Source of the DNA: Phyllobacterium sp. 628
Lineage (GTDB): Bacteria; Pseudomonadota; Alphaproteobacteria; Rhizobiales; Rhizobiaceae
Reading direction: 5' to 3'
Assembly (NCBI RefSeq): GCF_014189505.1
Contig: NZ_CP050301.1
Coordinates: forward strand, 3,355,501 to 3,419,500
DNA length: 64,000 nt
The notes beneath the pieces were generated by a model. The model did not search any database. It was not told the DNA's origin and saw only the letters and a program-made list of their open reading frames with translations. Of the stretch, positions 1-7,870 are shown one piece after another. Position 1 is the first letter of the stretch, and the number at the start of each line of letters is the position of its first letter. Made by a program: the position numbers and the translations under genes.

Positions 1-983
1 ACTGCCTTGTTGATCGAAGATGGATCGATATCGATGTGAATCTTCTTGGAGTTGGGCGAAAAGCCGTTGAGACGCCCGGTGATACGATCGTCGAAACGCG
101 CGCCGATACAAACCATGACATCGCAATCATGCATCGTCATGTTTGCTTCATACGTGCCGTGCATGCCCAACATGCCCAGCCAGTTCTTGCCCGATGCCGG
201 ATAGGCGCCCAATCCCATCAGGGTCGATGTAATCGGGAAATTGGTGAGTTCAACCAGTTCACGCAGCAACTGGCTGGCCTGTGTGCCGGAATTGATAACA
301 CCACCGCCCGAATAGATGACCGGACGCTTTGCTGTCGCCATCAGGGCAACAGCCTGCTTGATCGCCTCGATATCTCCCTCAACCTTCGGGCGATAGCTGG
401 TGCGCCGCGACGTTTCCGGCGGTGTGTACATACCGGTGGCAAATTGAACGTCCTTGGGAACGTCAACGAGAACCGGGCCCGGACGGCCAGTGCGCGCAAC
501 ATGGAAGGCTTCGTGCAGAACACGGGCCAGATCGTTGACGTCCTTTACCAGCCAATTGTGCTTGGTGCAGGGACGGGTGATACCGATTGTATCGCACTCC
601 TGAAACGCGTCCGAACCGATGAGCGTTGTCGGCACCTGGCCGCTGATGCAAACCAGAGGGATGGAATCCATCAGCGCATCCTGCAGCGGCGTCACCGCAT
701 TGGTTGCGCCGGGGCCTGATGTCACCAGCATAACGCCAACCTTGCCGGTGGAACGGGCATAGCCTTCAGCCGCATGACCAGCGCCCTGCTCATGGCGAAC
801 CAGAACGTGATTGATCTTGTCCTGCTGGTGGAGCTCATCATAAATCGGGAGAACAGCGCCGCCGGGATAACCGAAAATATCCGTAACACCCTGATCAATC
901 AGCGCCTGAATGACCATTTCGGCACCGGTCATTTCCCGGCGTTGCGATGGGCGGCTGTCACTATCCTGTTTGTCTGCAGTCAT
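1..983 (-). CDS. ilvI: Acetolactate synthase large subunit (5' part; runs off the left edge)
   Basis: Catalytic subunit of acetohydroxyacid synthase, the ThDP-dependent first common enzyme of valine, leucine and isoleucine synthesis. The minus frame is open from ATG at 983 to base 1 (327 codons), so the C-terminal part lies outside. The N-terminal ThDP-binding domain is clear: GAEMVIQALIDQGVTDIFGY, then the glutamate-bearing stretch VRHEQGAGHAAEGYAR and the TSGPGATN motif, followed by the central domain (IGARFDDRITGR). The start is backed by GGAAGAG about 7 bases upstream; a second in-frame ATG (MTGAEM) is less well placed. It lies behind a leader peptide and terminator (see 1112-1162 and 1056-1079), so expression is probably set by branched-chain amino acid supply. 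ilvH would be expected next, to the left. Confidence 0.95.
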   Translation of the reverse strand, partial: MTADKQDSDSRPSQRREMTGAEMVIQALIDQGVTDIFGYPGGAVLPIYDELHQQDKINHVLVRHEQGAGHAAEGYARSTGKVGVMLVTSGPGATNAVTPLQDALMDSIPLVCISGQVPTTLIGSDAFQECDTIGITRPCTKHNWLVKDVNDLARVLHEAFHVARTGRPGPVLVDVPKDVQFATGMYTPPETSRRTSYRPKVEGDIEAIKQAVALMATAKRPVIYSGGGVINSGTQASQLLRELVELTNFPITSTLMGLGAYPASGKNWLGMLGMHGTYEANMTMHDCDVMVCIGARFDDRITGRLNGFSPNSKKIHIDIDPSSINKA

Positions 984-1055
984 CGATCTCTTCCCGTCTA
1001 TTCTGCGGCTCTCGGCCTTCCAGAAGGTGTTTTCGTTTAGCGTAAGGTTTGGAAA

Positions 1056-1079
1056 TAAAAAAGGCCCCCGAAGGAGCCT
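1056..1079 (-). terminator. Attenuator terminator in the ilvI leader
   Basis: On the minus strand AGGCTCC-TTCG-GGGGCCT forms a 7-bp stem (one G-U pair) with a tetraloop, followed by TTTTTTATTT. It sits between the ilv leader peptide and the ilvI start, where an attenuation terminator belongs. GCTCCC just upstream could pair with GGGGGC of the terminator and act as antiterminator (inference). Confidence 0.8.
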
Positions 1080-1111
1080 GTGTTTCGCGCATGGGAGCTT
1101 TCGCCGGATGT

Positions 1112-1162
1112 TTATAACACCCTGCCCATGCGCGGTCCCACGACGATAAGAACTGTTTTCAT
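1112..1162 (-). CDS. ilvL: ilv operon leader peptide, 16 aa, rich in Val/Leu/Ile
   Basis: ATG at 1162 opens a 16-codon ORF, MKTVLIVVGPRMGRVL, ending in TAA. Codons 4-8 are Val-Leu-Ile-Val-Val, followed later by Val-Leu: the control codons expected when charged tRNAs for the end products set ribosome stalling. The segment CGCGCATGGG inside the ORF pairs perfectly with CCCATGCGCG just after it (a pause hairpin), and the terminator follows at 1079-1056. There is no Shine-Dalgarno; the predicted transcription start falls on or next to the ATG, so the leader is probably translated leaderless, as is known for trpL of Sinorhizobium meliloti. Function inferred from architecture. Confidence 0.8.
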   Translation of the reverse strand: MKTVLIVVGPRMGRVL

Positions 1163-1170
1163 GGTCGCGG

Positions 1171-1199
1171 ACGATAATTAAGCAATTTCTATCCGTCAA
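1171..1199 (-). promoter_or_regulatory. Predicted sigma70 promoter of the ilv leader
   Basis: On the minus strand TTGACG (1199-1194), a 17-base spacer and TATCGT (1176-1171). The expected start is about 7 bases on, at or within one base of the leader ATG at 1162. Confidence 0.55.
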
Positions 1200-1339
1200 C
1201 GGCAAAATTGAAATGTTTGCAAACATTCGGGATGCACGGCGCAATATCCGTCAAATGCCGAACTCCTTGCTAAGATATTCTCAATGCCTCGCGATTATGG
1301 TGCAAAATCTGCCGTCAGTTCCGGGGTTGATCGCCACAC

Positions 1340-3220
1340 ATGAGCTTCGAAGCCTTACCCACCACGACAACAAGGCCCGCCGTCCGCAACCGGACCGACG
1401 GGCATGTCATCGAGTGCAATGGCGATAAAGCCATCATCCATGCCAAGACCGGTCCATCCATAACCGCGTCTGAAGATTATTGGTCTGTCGGTCAGCTCAT
1501 TTCCATTCAGGTCGCGGCCAGCCGTGTTGTCGGTCTGGTTTACAAGGTTGATCTTCCCAATCCAGAATGGCAAGCGGATGTCGACCAGAGCATCCACATC
1601 CACATCGAACTCGTCGGTCAGGTGGATACGCAAGATGACGGCAAGCTGCGCTTTTCCTCCGGTATCACGACGTACCCGCATATGGGTGCTATCGCCCACC
1701 GTATTCGCGCTGCCGATCTGGCAACCATCTACACATCAACACTGAAGAATACGGTTTCCATCGGCCATCTCTCGCAGAACGCTGAAATCCCCGCCCTGAT
1801 CTCGGTCGATAACCTGATCTCGCGCCACTTCGCTGTTCTCGGAAGTACCGGTGTCGGCAAATCCAGTGCGGTAACCTTGCTCCTGCGCAAGATCATCTCG
1901 CAGCGTCCTGATCTGCGTGTGCTTATTCTCGATCCGCACAATGAATTCGCCAGTGCATTTCCGGATCTCGCCATTTCCATTGATTACAACACATTTGACT
2001 TGCCGTACTGGATGTTCCGTCTCGAGGAATTTGGCGAAGCCGTCTTTCGCGGACGCCCGTCCATTCCTGCCGAAGTCGATATTCTGCGTGATCTCATACC
2101 GCTGGCTAAAGAACGCTTTGCCAATGCTGAAGCGGCATCCACCTCTTCGCTGTTGAAAAAAGAGCGCGATATCGCCTCAATGACAGCCGACACGCCGTCG
2201 CCCTATCGCATGGCGGATCTGATCAAATTGCTCGACGAGCGTATTGGCCAATTGGACGGCAAGACCGATCGTCCGACTATGAAAGCCCTGCGCTACCGGT
2301 TGCAGGCATTGATCGCGGATCCGCGCTATCGTTTCATGTTCTCGGCACCAACCACGCTTGATACAATGCGTCAGACAATCGGCCATATCTTCCGTGTGCC
2401 GAAGAACGACCGACCGATCTGCGTTTTCCAGCTGGCCGGATTGCCGTCAGAAGTCGTCAATTCCGTTGCCTCGGTCCTGTGCCGTCTGGCCTTCGATCTG
2501 GCTGTGTCCAGCGATGGCAATGTGCAAACGCTGGTCGTGTGTGAAGAAGCACATCGTTACATACCGGCAGATGCCAGTGCAGGTTTCTGGCCAACGCGCC
2601 AGGCCATTGCGCGTATCGCCAAGGAAGGCCGCAAATACGGCGTCTATCTTTCGGTCATCACCCAGCGGCCGGGCGAACTCGACCCCACGATTCTGTCTCA
2701 ATGCAGTACGGTTTTCGCCATGCGTCTTGGCAATGAACGCGATCAGGAAATTATTCGCGGTGCGATCAGCGGCGCATCGCAAAGCGCTATCGGGCTCCTC
2801 TCATCCATTGCCAACCGCGAAGCCATCGCCTTCGGTGAAGCCGTACCTACCCCGATGCGTATGATGTTTGAAACCATTGCTCCGCAGCATCTGCCCGCCG
2901 CGCACATGACCCAGCAGCAGGAGGCCATGCGGTCGGGAGATGCGCATGTATCACTGGACGCTGTTTTGACGCGTATGCGCCAGCTCAACGCCGCCGATAA
3001 CAGCGCGATCGAAGACAAGGCCAGCAATTTTAGTGCTTTTGATAAACCTGCCATTGAGCAACGGGTTTCTGCGCCCATACCGGCAATACCGGTACGGACA
3101 CAATGGCGCGCCGCTGAGTCCTCGCCGATTATTGAGGAACCACGAAAGCCGGCGCGATCAGAACCGGAAGGTTTCCGTGCCAGCGACCTCATCCGCTCCT
3201 TCCGCAACGATAAAACCTGA
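1340..3220 (+). CDS. HerA/FtsK-superfamily ATPase (DUF87 family)
   Basis: 626-residue P-loop ATPase. Residues about 15-140 form a beta-rich region like the HAS-barrel that precedes HerA-type ATPase domains. Walker A is GSTGVGKS at 168-175, followed by LILDPHNEF. Walker B is LVVCEEAHR near residue 400. SVITQRPGELDPTILSQCST and FAMRLGNERDQE match sensor and arginine-finger regions of hexameric DNA translocases. The C-terminal 110 residues look disordered. HerA proteins are DNA-pumping hexamers that usually partner a nuclease (NurA) or, in defence systems, a SIR2 or other effector; no such partner is adjacent, so this appears to be a lone chromosomal HerA-like protein of unknown role. It converges on miaA with a 6-base gap. 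The family assignment is firm; the function is not. Confidence 0.85.
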   Translation: MSFEALPTTTTRPAVRNRTDGHVIECNGDKAIIHAKTGPSITASEDYWSVGQLISIQVAASRVVGLVYKVDLPNPEWQADVDQSIHIHIELVGQVDTQDDGKLRFSSGITTYPHMGAIAHRIRAADLATIYTSTLKNTVSIGHLSQNAEIPALISVDNLISRHFAVLGSTGVGKSSAVTLLLRKIISQRPDLRVLILDPHNEFASAFPDLAISIDYNTFDLPYWMFRLEEFGEAVFRGRPSIPAEVDILRDLIPLAKERFANAEAASTSSLLKKERDIASMTADTPSPYRMADLIKLLDERIGQLDGKTDRPTMKALRYRLQALIADPRYRFMFSAPTTLDTMRQTIGHIFRVPKNDRPICVFQLAGLPSEVVNSVASVLCRLAFDLAVSSDGNVQTLVVCEEAHRYIPADASAGFWPTRQAIARIAKEGRKYGVYLSVITQRPGELDPTILSQCSTVFAMRLGNERDQEIIRGAISGASQSAIGLLSSIANREAIAFGEAVPTPMRMMFETIAPQHLPAAHMTQQQEAMRSGDAHVSLDAVLTRMRQLNAADNSAIEDKASNFSAFDKPAIEQRVSAPIPAIPVRTQWRAAESSPIIEEPRKPARSEPEGFRASDLIRSFRNDKT

Positions 3221-3226
3221 CAACCC

Positions 3227-4111
3227 CTAGGGATAGGAAATTCGCTCCCAGTCTTCGCCAAGCTGGTTGCGGAACCATGTCATTTGCCGTTTCGCATATT
3301 GCCGTGTGGCAATGGTGGAAAGCTCTATTGCTTGCGCAGGAGTGCGGCTCCCCTCGAGCACCGCCGCAATCTCGCTGACACCAATGGCGCGCATAGCTGG
3401 CAGATCAGGCGAGAGGCCCAGCCCCAGCAAGGCTTTGACTTCTTCCACTGCTCCATTTTCCATCATGGCGTTAAATCGTCCCGCAATACGCTCGCCGAGC
3501 CAGGCGCGATCGGGATCAATGACAATCTTGCGGGCGGACGACGTATCGATCAAAGGCGTGCCGGTTTCCTTTTGCCATTCGATAATCGATCGCCCCGAAG
3601 CATCGATCACTTCCAAGGCCCGAACGATGCGCTGGCTGTCTGTCGAGCGAAGCGCAGCCGCCGCCAAGGGGTCTTTTTGTTCAAGAATCTTGTGCAACTG
3701 CGCTGCGCCAGCTTCGGCATCCTGCTGGCGCCAGTAGTTTCGAACATTCCCGGGAATATCCGGCATAGCCGAGAGCCCGCCCAGAAGCGCGCGGAAATAC
3801 AGCCCTGTGCCGCCGACGAAGATCAAAGGCTTAGCTTCAGTTTCTGTTTCTTTTACAAGCGCTTCGACATCGGCGAACCAGCGGCCGGTGGAATAGGCAA
3901 CTGCAGGGGGAACATGGCCGTAGAGCAAATGCGGTACGGCCTTGAGGTCGCCGGGTCCGGGCCGTGCCGTCAGAACGTTGAGCACATCATAGACCTGCAT
4001 GGAATCGGTGTTGACGATCAGACCGCCTGTCTGTTCGGCCAACTGCAGCGCTAACGCTGACTTGCCGCTGGCCGTTGGTCCGGCTATCAGGATTGTCTGT
4101 CTACTTTTCAC
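3227..4111 (-). CDS. miaA: tRNA dimethylallyltransferase
   Basis: Transfers a dimethylallyl group to N6 of A37 in tRNAs reading UNN codons, the first step to ms2i6A. The 294-residue protein (family about 290-315) has the P-loop GPTASGKS at 11-18, the substrate-site stretch NTDSMQVYD at about 34-42 (catalytic Asp/Ser region), [11 protein letters not shown] near 100, and the C-terminal [11 protein letters not shown] and [15 protein letters not shown] motifs diagnostic of MiaA. The start is the ATG directly before [10 protein letters not shown]. It is convergent with the HerA-like gene and divergent from serB, with 26 bases between the two starts, so a shared promoter region is likely. Confidence 0.97.
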   Translation of the reverse strand: MKSRQTILIAGPTASGKSALALQLAEQTGGLIVNTDSMQVYDVLNVLTARPGPGDLKAVPHLLYGHVPPAVAYSTGRWFADVEALVKETETEAKPLIFVGGTGLYFRALLGGLSAMPDIPGNVRNYWRQQDAEAGAAQLHKILEQKDPLAAAALRSTDSQRIVRALEVIDASGRSIIEWQKETGTPLIDTSSARKIVIDPDRAWLGERIAGRFNAMMENGAVEEVKALLGLGLSPDLPAMRAIGVSEIAAVLEGSRTPAQAIELSTIATRQYAKRQMTWFRNQLGEDWERISYP

Positions 4112-4137
4112 GTCAATCGTCCAATCAGGAAATACTC

Positions 4138-5024
4138 ATGCCCTTGATGGCCACGCTCATCGCCAACCCGGCTTCACCCAGTCTCAGCGCCTCGCTCGGG
4201 ATTAAAGCCTCAGCGGCAGTCAATGCAACAGGACTTTATTGGCTGGCTGACGGAATCGCATGTGATATTGCGCTGCGAACAGGTTCGAACGTCACCGAGA
4301 GCTATGCCGAGCTTGCGCGGATCGTAGACGGCGAGCCGATTGATATTGTTGTGCAGGATCAGGATACAAGGCGCAAAAAATCCTTATCGCCGACATGGAC
4401 TCGACGATGATCCAGCAGGAATGCATTGACGAACTGGCTGAAGAAGCTGGTTTGCGCAACAAAGTCGCGGCGATTACTGCCCGCGCCATGAATGGCGAAA
4501 TAGCATTTGAACCCGCCCTGCGCGAACGCGTTGCCCTGCTCAAAGGCCTGCCCTACACCGTCATCGACAAGGTCATTGCCAGCCGGATCACCCTGATGCC
4601 GGGCGGTCCGGAACTCGTGCGTACCATGAAGAAACACGGCGCTTATACAGCACTCGTCTCCGGCGGGTTCACGGTCTTCACCCAGCGCATCGCGGCGATG
4701 ATCGGTTTTCACGAAAACAGTGCCAACACATTGCTTGACGACGGCACAAATCTGACCGGCGAAGTCAGCGAGCCCATTCTGGGACGTGAGGCGAAAGTTG
4801 CAGCACTGAATTCGATCTGCGACCGCTTCAATCTCTCGCCGCAGGAAGCTTTGGCCGTTGGCGACGGTGCCAATGATCTGGGCATGCTGCAACTGGCGGG
4901 GACCGGCGTCGCGCTGCATGCCAAACCGTCCGTGGCGGCACAGGCGAAAGTACGCATAAACCACAGCGACCTGACGGCGCTTCTTTATATTCAGGGCTAC
5001 CGAAAGACTGATTTCGTGGTCTGA
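4138..5024 (+). pseudogene. serB: Phosphoserine phosphatase, split by a -1 frameshift in a poly-A run
   Basis: HAD-family phosphatase for the last step of serine synthesis. The N-terminal part reads from ATG 4138 (MPLMATLIANPASPSLSAS, ACT-like domain of alphaproteobacterial SerB) to RRKK, then continues as SLSPTWTRR and stops at 4408-4410. The catalytic part lies in the -1 frame, with the HAD nucleophile motif IADMDSTM directly after the break, then VSGGFTVFTQ and GDGANDLGML, ending at TGA 5024. Joining the frames at AAAAAA (4375-4380), as if it were seven A, gives a full SerB of about 295 residues (R-R-K-K-I-L-I-A-D-M-D-S-T). Everything else is intact, so it is either a one-base sequencing or assembly deletion, a very recent mutation, or slippage on the A-run. 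An internal ATG at 4395 cannot rescue it because the catalytic Asp precedes or starts there. Confidence 0.85.
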
Positions 5025-5038
5025 TCGTGCAAATAAAA

Positions 5039-5061
5039 AAGGCGGCCATTGGCCGCCTTTT
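5039..5061. terminator. Bidirectional terminator between serB and degP
   Basis: AAGGCGGCC-ATT-GGCCGCCTT: a 9-bp GC-rich perfect stem flanked by A-tract and T-tract, so it works on both strands. It lies between the convergent ends of serB (5024) and degP (5082). Confidence 0.9.
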
Positions 5062-5081
5062 CTTGATCATTTTGCCTGTGA

Positions 5082-6608
5082 TCAATTCATCTGCAGGGTG
5101 ACGAACCGCAACTCTCCGGTCTTCGAAGCCAGCATCAGCAATGCATTTTTCCGGCCTTCATCACGCAGTTTTTCAATGCGCGCAGCCACATCTTCCGGGG
5201 TCTTCACCGCTTCCTGAGCGATATCGACAATCACGTCACCCGCCACGATGCGCTTGTTGGCAGCCACCGATTCGGCCTGCACTTCCGTGATGAGCACACC
5301 CTCGACCTCTTTTGCGATACCGAATGTTTTCCTTGTATCCTCATCGAGAGCACCAAGGGTCATGCCAAGAACATCAACATCCTGGTTGGTATCCTCATCC
5401 TGATCACTCTGGGACGGGCTCTTTTCTTTGGTCTTGGCATCCGTATCCTCAAGCCGGCCGAGCGTAACCTTAACGGTCTGCTCCTTGCCCTTGCGGATCA
5501 CAACAACGTCAACTTCCTTGCCAACAGGGCTTTCCGCAACGGCGCGCGGCAAATCCTTCACATTGTTGACCGGCTTGCCGTCAAATTTGGTGATGACATC
5601 GCCGGCAAGGATTGAACCATTCGCAACCGGGCCCTTGTCAATAATGCCGGCAACCAGCGCACCCTTGCTGGACGTCATGCCAAGACTTTCAGCGATATCG
5701 TCCGTAACAGGCTGAATACGCACACCGAGCCAGCCGCGCTGCACTTCACCATGGTCCCGCAGCTGCGCGATAACGCCTGATGCAAGTTCAGCCGGAATGG
5801 CAAACCCGATACCGATCGATCCGCCTGTTGGCGAGATAATAGCCGTATTGATGCCAATGACCTGACCATACATATCGAACAGCGGACCACCGGAATTACC
5901 CCGGTTGATCGCAGCATCCGTCTGGATGAAATTATCATACGGACCGGAATTGATATCGCGATTGCGGGCTGAGACGATACCGACAGTCACCGTGCCGCCA
6001 AGGCCGAACGGATTGCCGATAGCCATCACCCAATCACCGATGCGGGCTTTCGAAGAATCGCCAAACTTGACCGCGACCAGCTTGCGCTTTTTCGGGTCGA
6101 CCTTGAGAACCGCCAGATCGGTTTTGAGATCCTTGCCAACCAGTTCGGCTTTCAATTTGGAGCCGTCGGTGAAATTGACTTCAATGTCGTCGGCATCCGC
6201 GATCACATGGTTGTTGGTAACAATGATCCCCTGCTCGGCGTCGATGACAAAGCCCGATCCGAGAGATTGAACCTTATGGGAAGGATTGCTCTTTCCCGGT
6301 CCCTGTTTGCCGAAATACTCATCGAAGAATTCCTGGAACGGTGAGCCCTCGGGTACCTTTGGCATTGGAACGGGTCCTGAATCGCCATCCTGTCCCTTTA
6401 CCGTCTGCGACGTGGAGATATTGACCACAGCATCAAGCAGCCCCTCGGCGAGATCGGCAACAGATGCCGGACCTTGCGCGCGGGGTTGAGCCGATTGGGC
6501 CGCTGCGACAGTCACAAAGGCAGGCGTGACATTCGTGGCGGTCAGCGCAAACAAAGCCAGCGCGGCAGTGGCAGAACGGAAAAATGGGCGACCAGTAGTG
6601 AAAACCAT
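5082..6608 (-). CDS. degP: DegP/HtrA-type periplasmic serine protease (Do)
   Basis: 508-residue periplasmic protease/chaperone for misfolded envelope proteins. The N-terminal signal peptide (hydrophobic ATAALALFALTATN) is followed by a low-complexity linker. The trypsin-like domain has the triad His134 (TNNHVIAD), Asp164 (KTDLAVLKV) and Ser239 (NRGNSGGPL). Two PDZ domains follow, at about 285-375 (RGWLGVRIQP) and 410-505. Length and two-PDZ layout fit DegP/DegQ. It is the last gene of hflK-hflC-DUF2065-degP, so membrane and periplasmic quality control are co-transcribed; the upstream promoter before hflK resembles heat-shock promoters. The start is the first ATG before the signal peptide. Confidence 0.95.
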   Translation of the reverse strand: MVFTTGRPFFRSATAALALFALTATNVTPAFVTVAAAQSAQPRAQGPASVADLAEGLLDAVVNISTSQTVKGQDGDSGPVPMPKVPEGSPFQEFFDEYFGKQGPGKSNPSHKVQSLGSGFVIDAEQGIIVTNNHVIADADDIEVNFTDGSKLKAELVGKDLKTDLAVLKVDPKKRKLVAVKFGDSSKARIGDWVMAIGNPFGLGGTVTVGIVSARNRDINSGPYDNFIQTDAAINRGNSGGPLFDMYGQVIGINTAIISPTGGSIGIGFAIPAELASGVIAQLRDHGEVQRGWLGVRIQPVTDDIAESLGMTSSKGALVAGIIDKGPVANGSILAGDVITKFDGKPVNNVKDLPRAVAESPVGKEVDVVVIRKGKEQTVKVTLGRLEDTDAKTKEKSPSQSDQDEDTNQDVDVLGMTLGALDEDTRKTFGIAKEVEGVLITEVQAESVAANKRIVAGDVIVDIAQEAVKTPEDVAARIEKLRDEGRKNALLMLASKTGELRFVTLQMN

Positions 6609-6665
6609 GCGTTCGGGCCTTTGTCTGTGTGGTCAGATTAAAAATAAACAGCAGTGGAATACAAC

Positions 6666-6739
6666 AGAGCCGTGAGAGTAGACGAAAATATGACCAACGG
6701 CTCTAAGTTTGATAATGGCGAATTTTTATCGCCATTATC
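6666..6739. other. Two hairpins between DUF2065 and degP
   Basis: AGAGCCGT (6666) pairs with ACGGCTCT (6697-6704), and GATAATGGCGA (6711-6721) pairs with TCGCCATTATC (6729-6739); the second overlaps the DUF2065 stop. Neither has a T-tract on the coding strand, so RNA processing or stability elements within the operon are as likely as a terminator. Confidence 0.4.
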
Positions 6740-6919
6740 CTCGTGCGAGCCAGACCACACCCACGCCAAGCGCAATGGATGCAACTCCGGCAACCCGCAG
6801 AAAACCGTCAGGCTGTCCGCTGACATCCCGCGCAACGCGTTTTGCGATCAAGGGAAACAGCCGTAGAGCAGTCCCTCGAAAACGAGAAACAACCCTACGG
6901 CATCCAGAAAATCAATCAT
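6735..6919 (-). pseudogene. DUF2065 family small membrane protein, frameshifted
   Basis: Too short for ordinary ORF calling. From ATG 6919 the frame reads MIDFLDAVGLFLVFEGLLYG then CFP and hits TGA at 6850-6848. One base further on, the reading continues as IAKRVARDVSGQPDGFLRVA, then GVASIALGVGVVWLARG, to TAA at 6735-6737. Together these make the usual 60-62-residue DUF2065 protein with two membrane helices, always found between hflC and degP in this order. A single base is missing from the CCCTTG stretch at 6849-6854. Cause as for serB: sequencing error or genuine loss. Function unknown; context suggests membrane protein quality control. Confidence 0.8.
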
Positions 6920-6931
6920 TCTGACCTGCCC

Positions 6932-7870
6932 CTATTGTGGGGCAGGTTTGGGAGGAACTGGTGGTGTGCTGCCTTTGACCGGCGGCAATGTTCCGTTGGC
7001 GTCCTGGAAATAACGGAAGAACTCGGAATTGGGCGAAAGCACCATCGTTGTTCCGGTATTATCCAGCGCTGTCGCGTAGGCCGACATCGAACGGTAGAAC
7101 GCAAAGAAATCCGGATCTTTCGAGAAAACATCCGCAAAGATTCGGCTGCGTTCCCCTTCACCCTCACCGCGGGCGATTTCCGATTCCTTGCGGGCTTCCG
7201 CAACGATCTCGACAACCTGACGATCCGCAATCGCCTTGATCCGCTGTGCAGCTTCACGGCCACGGGCACGAAGGAATTCAGCCTGCGCGAGACGTTCGGC
7301 CTTCATGCGTTCGAACGTCTGTTGTGAAACTTCCTGAGTCAAATCCGTCCGGCGAATACGCACGTCGGTAATCTCAAGACCGAGTGACTCGGCGTCAGGA
7401 CGCAGCTGCTCACGCACTTCACGCATCATTCCGGCACGCTCGTCGGAAAGCGCAGCCTCAAAGCCCCGCAAACCATAAACGCTACGCAACGATGCATCGA
7501 GACGAGTGCGCAAACGCGATTCAGCGAATGTCACGTCACCCGACACCGTTTGGCGGAACTTGCGCGGATCGGTAATACGATAGACCAGAAACGCATCGAC
7601 TTCATAGAACTTGCCGCCTGAAACCTGAACCCGGATATTATCCAGTTCAAAGCTCAGAAGACGATCTTCGATCATCTGCACACTGTCGGCTTCAAGGAAA
7701 CCGAATGGCAGCTTGAAGTAAACACCTGGCTTGGTTTTTACATCGACGATCTGACCGAAGCGCAAGACAATGGCTTGTTGGCGTTCATTGACAACGAAGA
7801 TAGAGGAATAGACCAGCAAAGCGACAAACGCGATCAGACCGGCAATAAGAGGAAGACGGTTCTGGTTCAT
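6932..7870 (-). CDS. hflC: HflC, SPFH-domain regulator of FtsH protease
   Basis: Inner-membrane protein that with HflK forms the periplasmic cage around the AAA protease FtsH and tunes its action on membrane proteins. It has a signal anchor at residues about 7-26 (LPLIAGLIAFVALLVYSS), then the SPFH/band-7 domain (NERQQAIVLRFGQIVDVKTK), a long charged helix (QTFERMKAERLAQAEFLRAR) and a Pro-rich tail; about 312 residues, normal for HflC. ATG at 7870 shares its A with the hflK stop (TGATG), so the two are translationally coupled; an in-frame GTG lies one codon earlier. DUF2065 and degP follow. Confidence 0.95.
   Translation of the reverse strand: MNQNRLPLIAGLIAFVALLVYSSIFVVNERQQAIVLRFGQIVDVKTKPGVYFKLPFGFLEADSVQMIEDRLLSFELDNIRVQVSGGKFYEVDAFLVYRITDPRKFRQTVSGDVTFAESRLRTRLDASLRSVYGLRGFEAALSDERAGMMREVREQLRPDAESLGLEITDVRIRRTDLTQEVSQQTFERMKAERLAQAEFLRARGREAAQRIKAIADRQVVEIVAEARKESEIARGEGEGERSRIFADVFSKDPDFFAFYRSMSAYATALDNTGTTMVLSPNSEFFRYFQDANGTLPPVKGSTPPVPPKPAPQ

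Noticed and set aside
36..719. Plus-strand ORF of 227 codons at the left edge
   Set aside because: Mirror of ilvI codon structure; the ilvI frame on the minus strand has clear motifs.
4374..4380. Canonical -1 ribosomal slippery heptamer in serB
   Set aside because: The sequence C-AAA-AAA lacks the X-XXY-YYZ identity needed in the P site and no downstream stem was noted, so programmed frameshifting is not supported.
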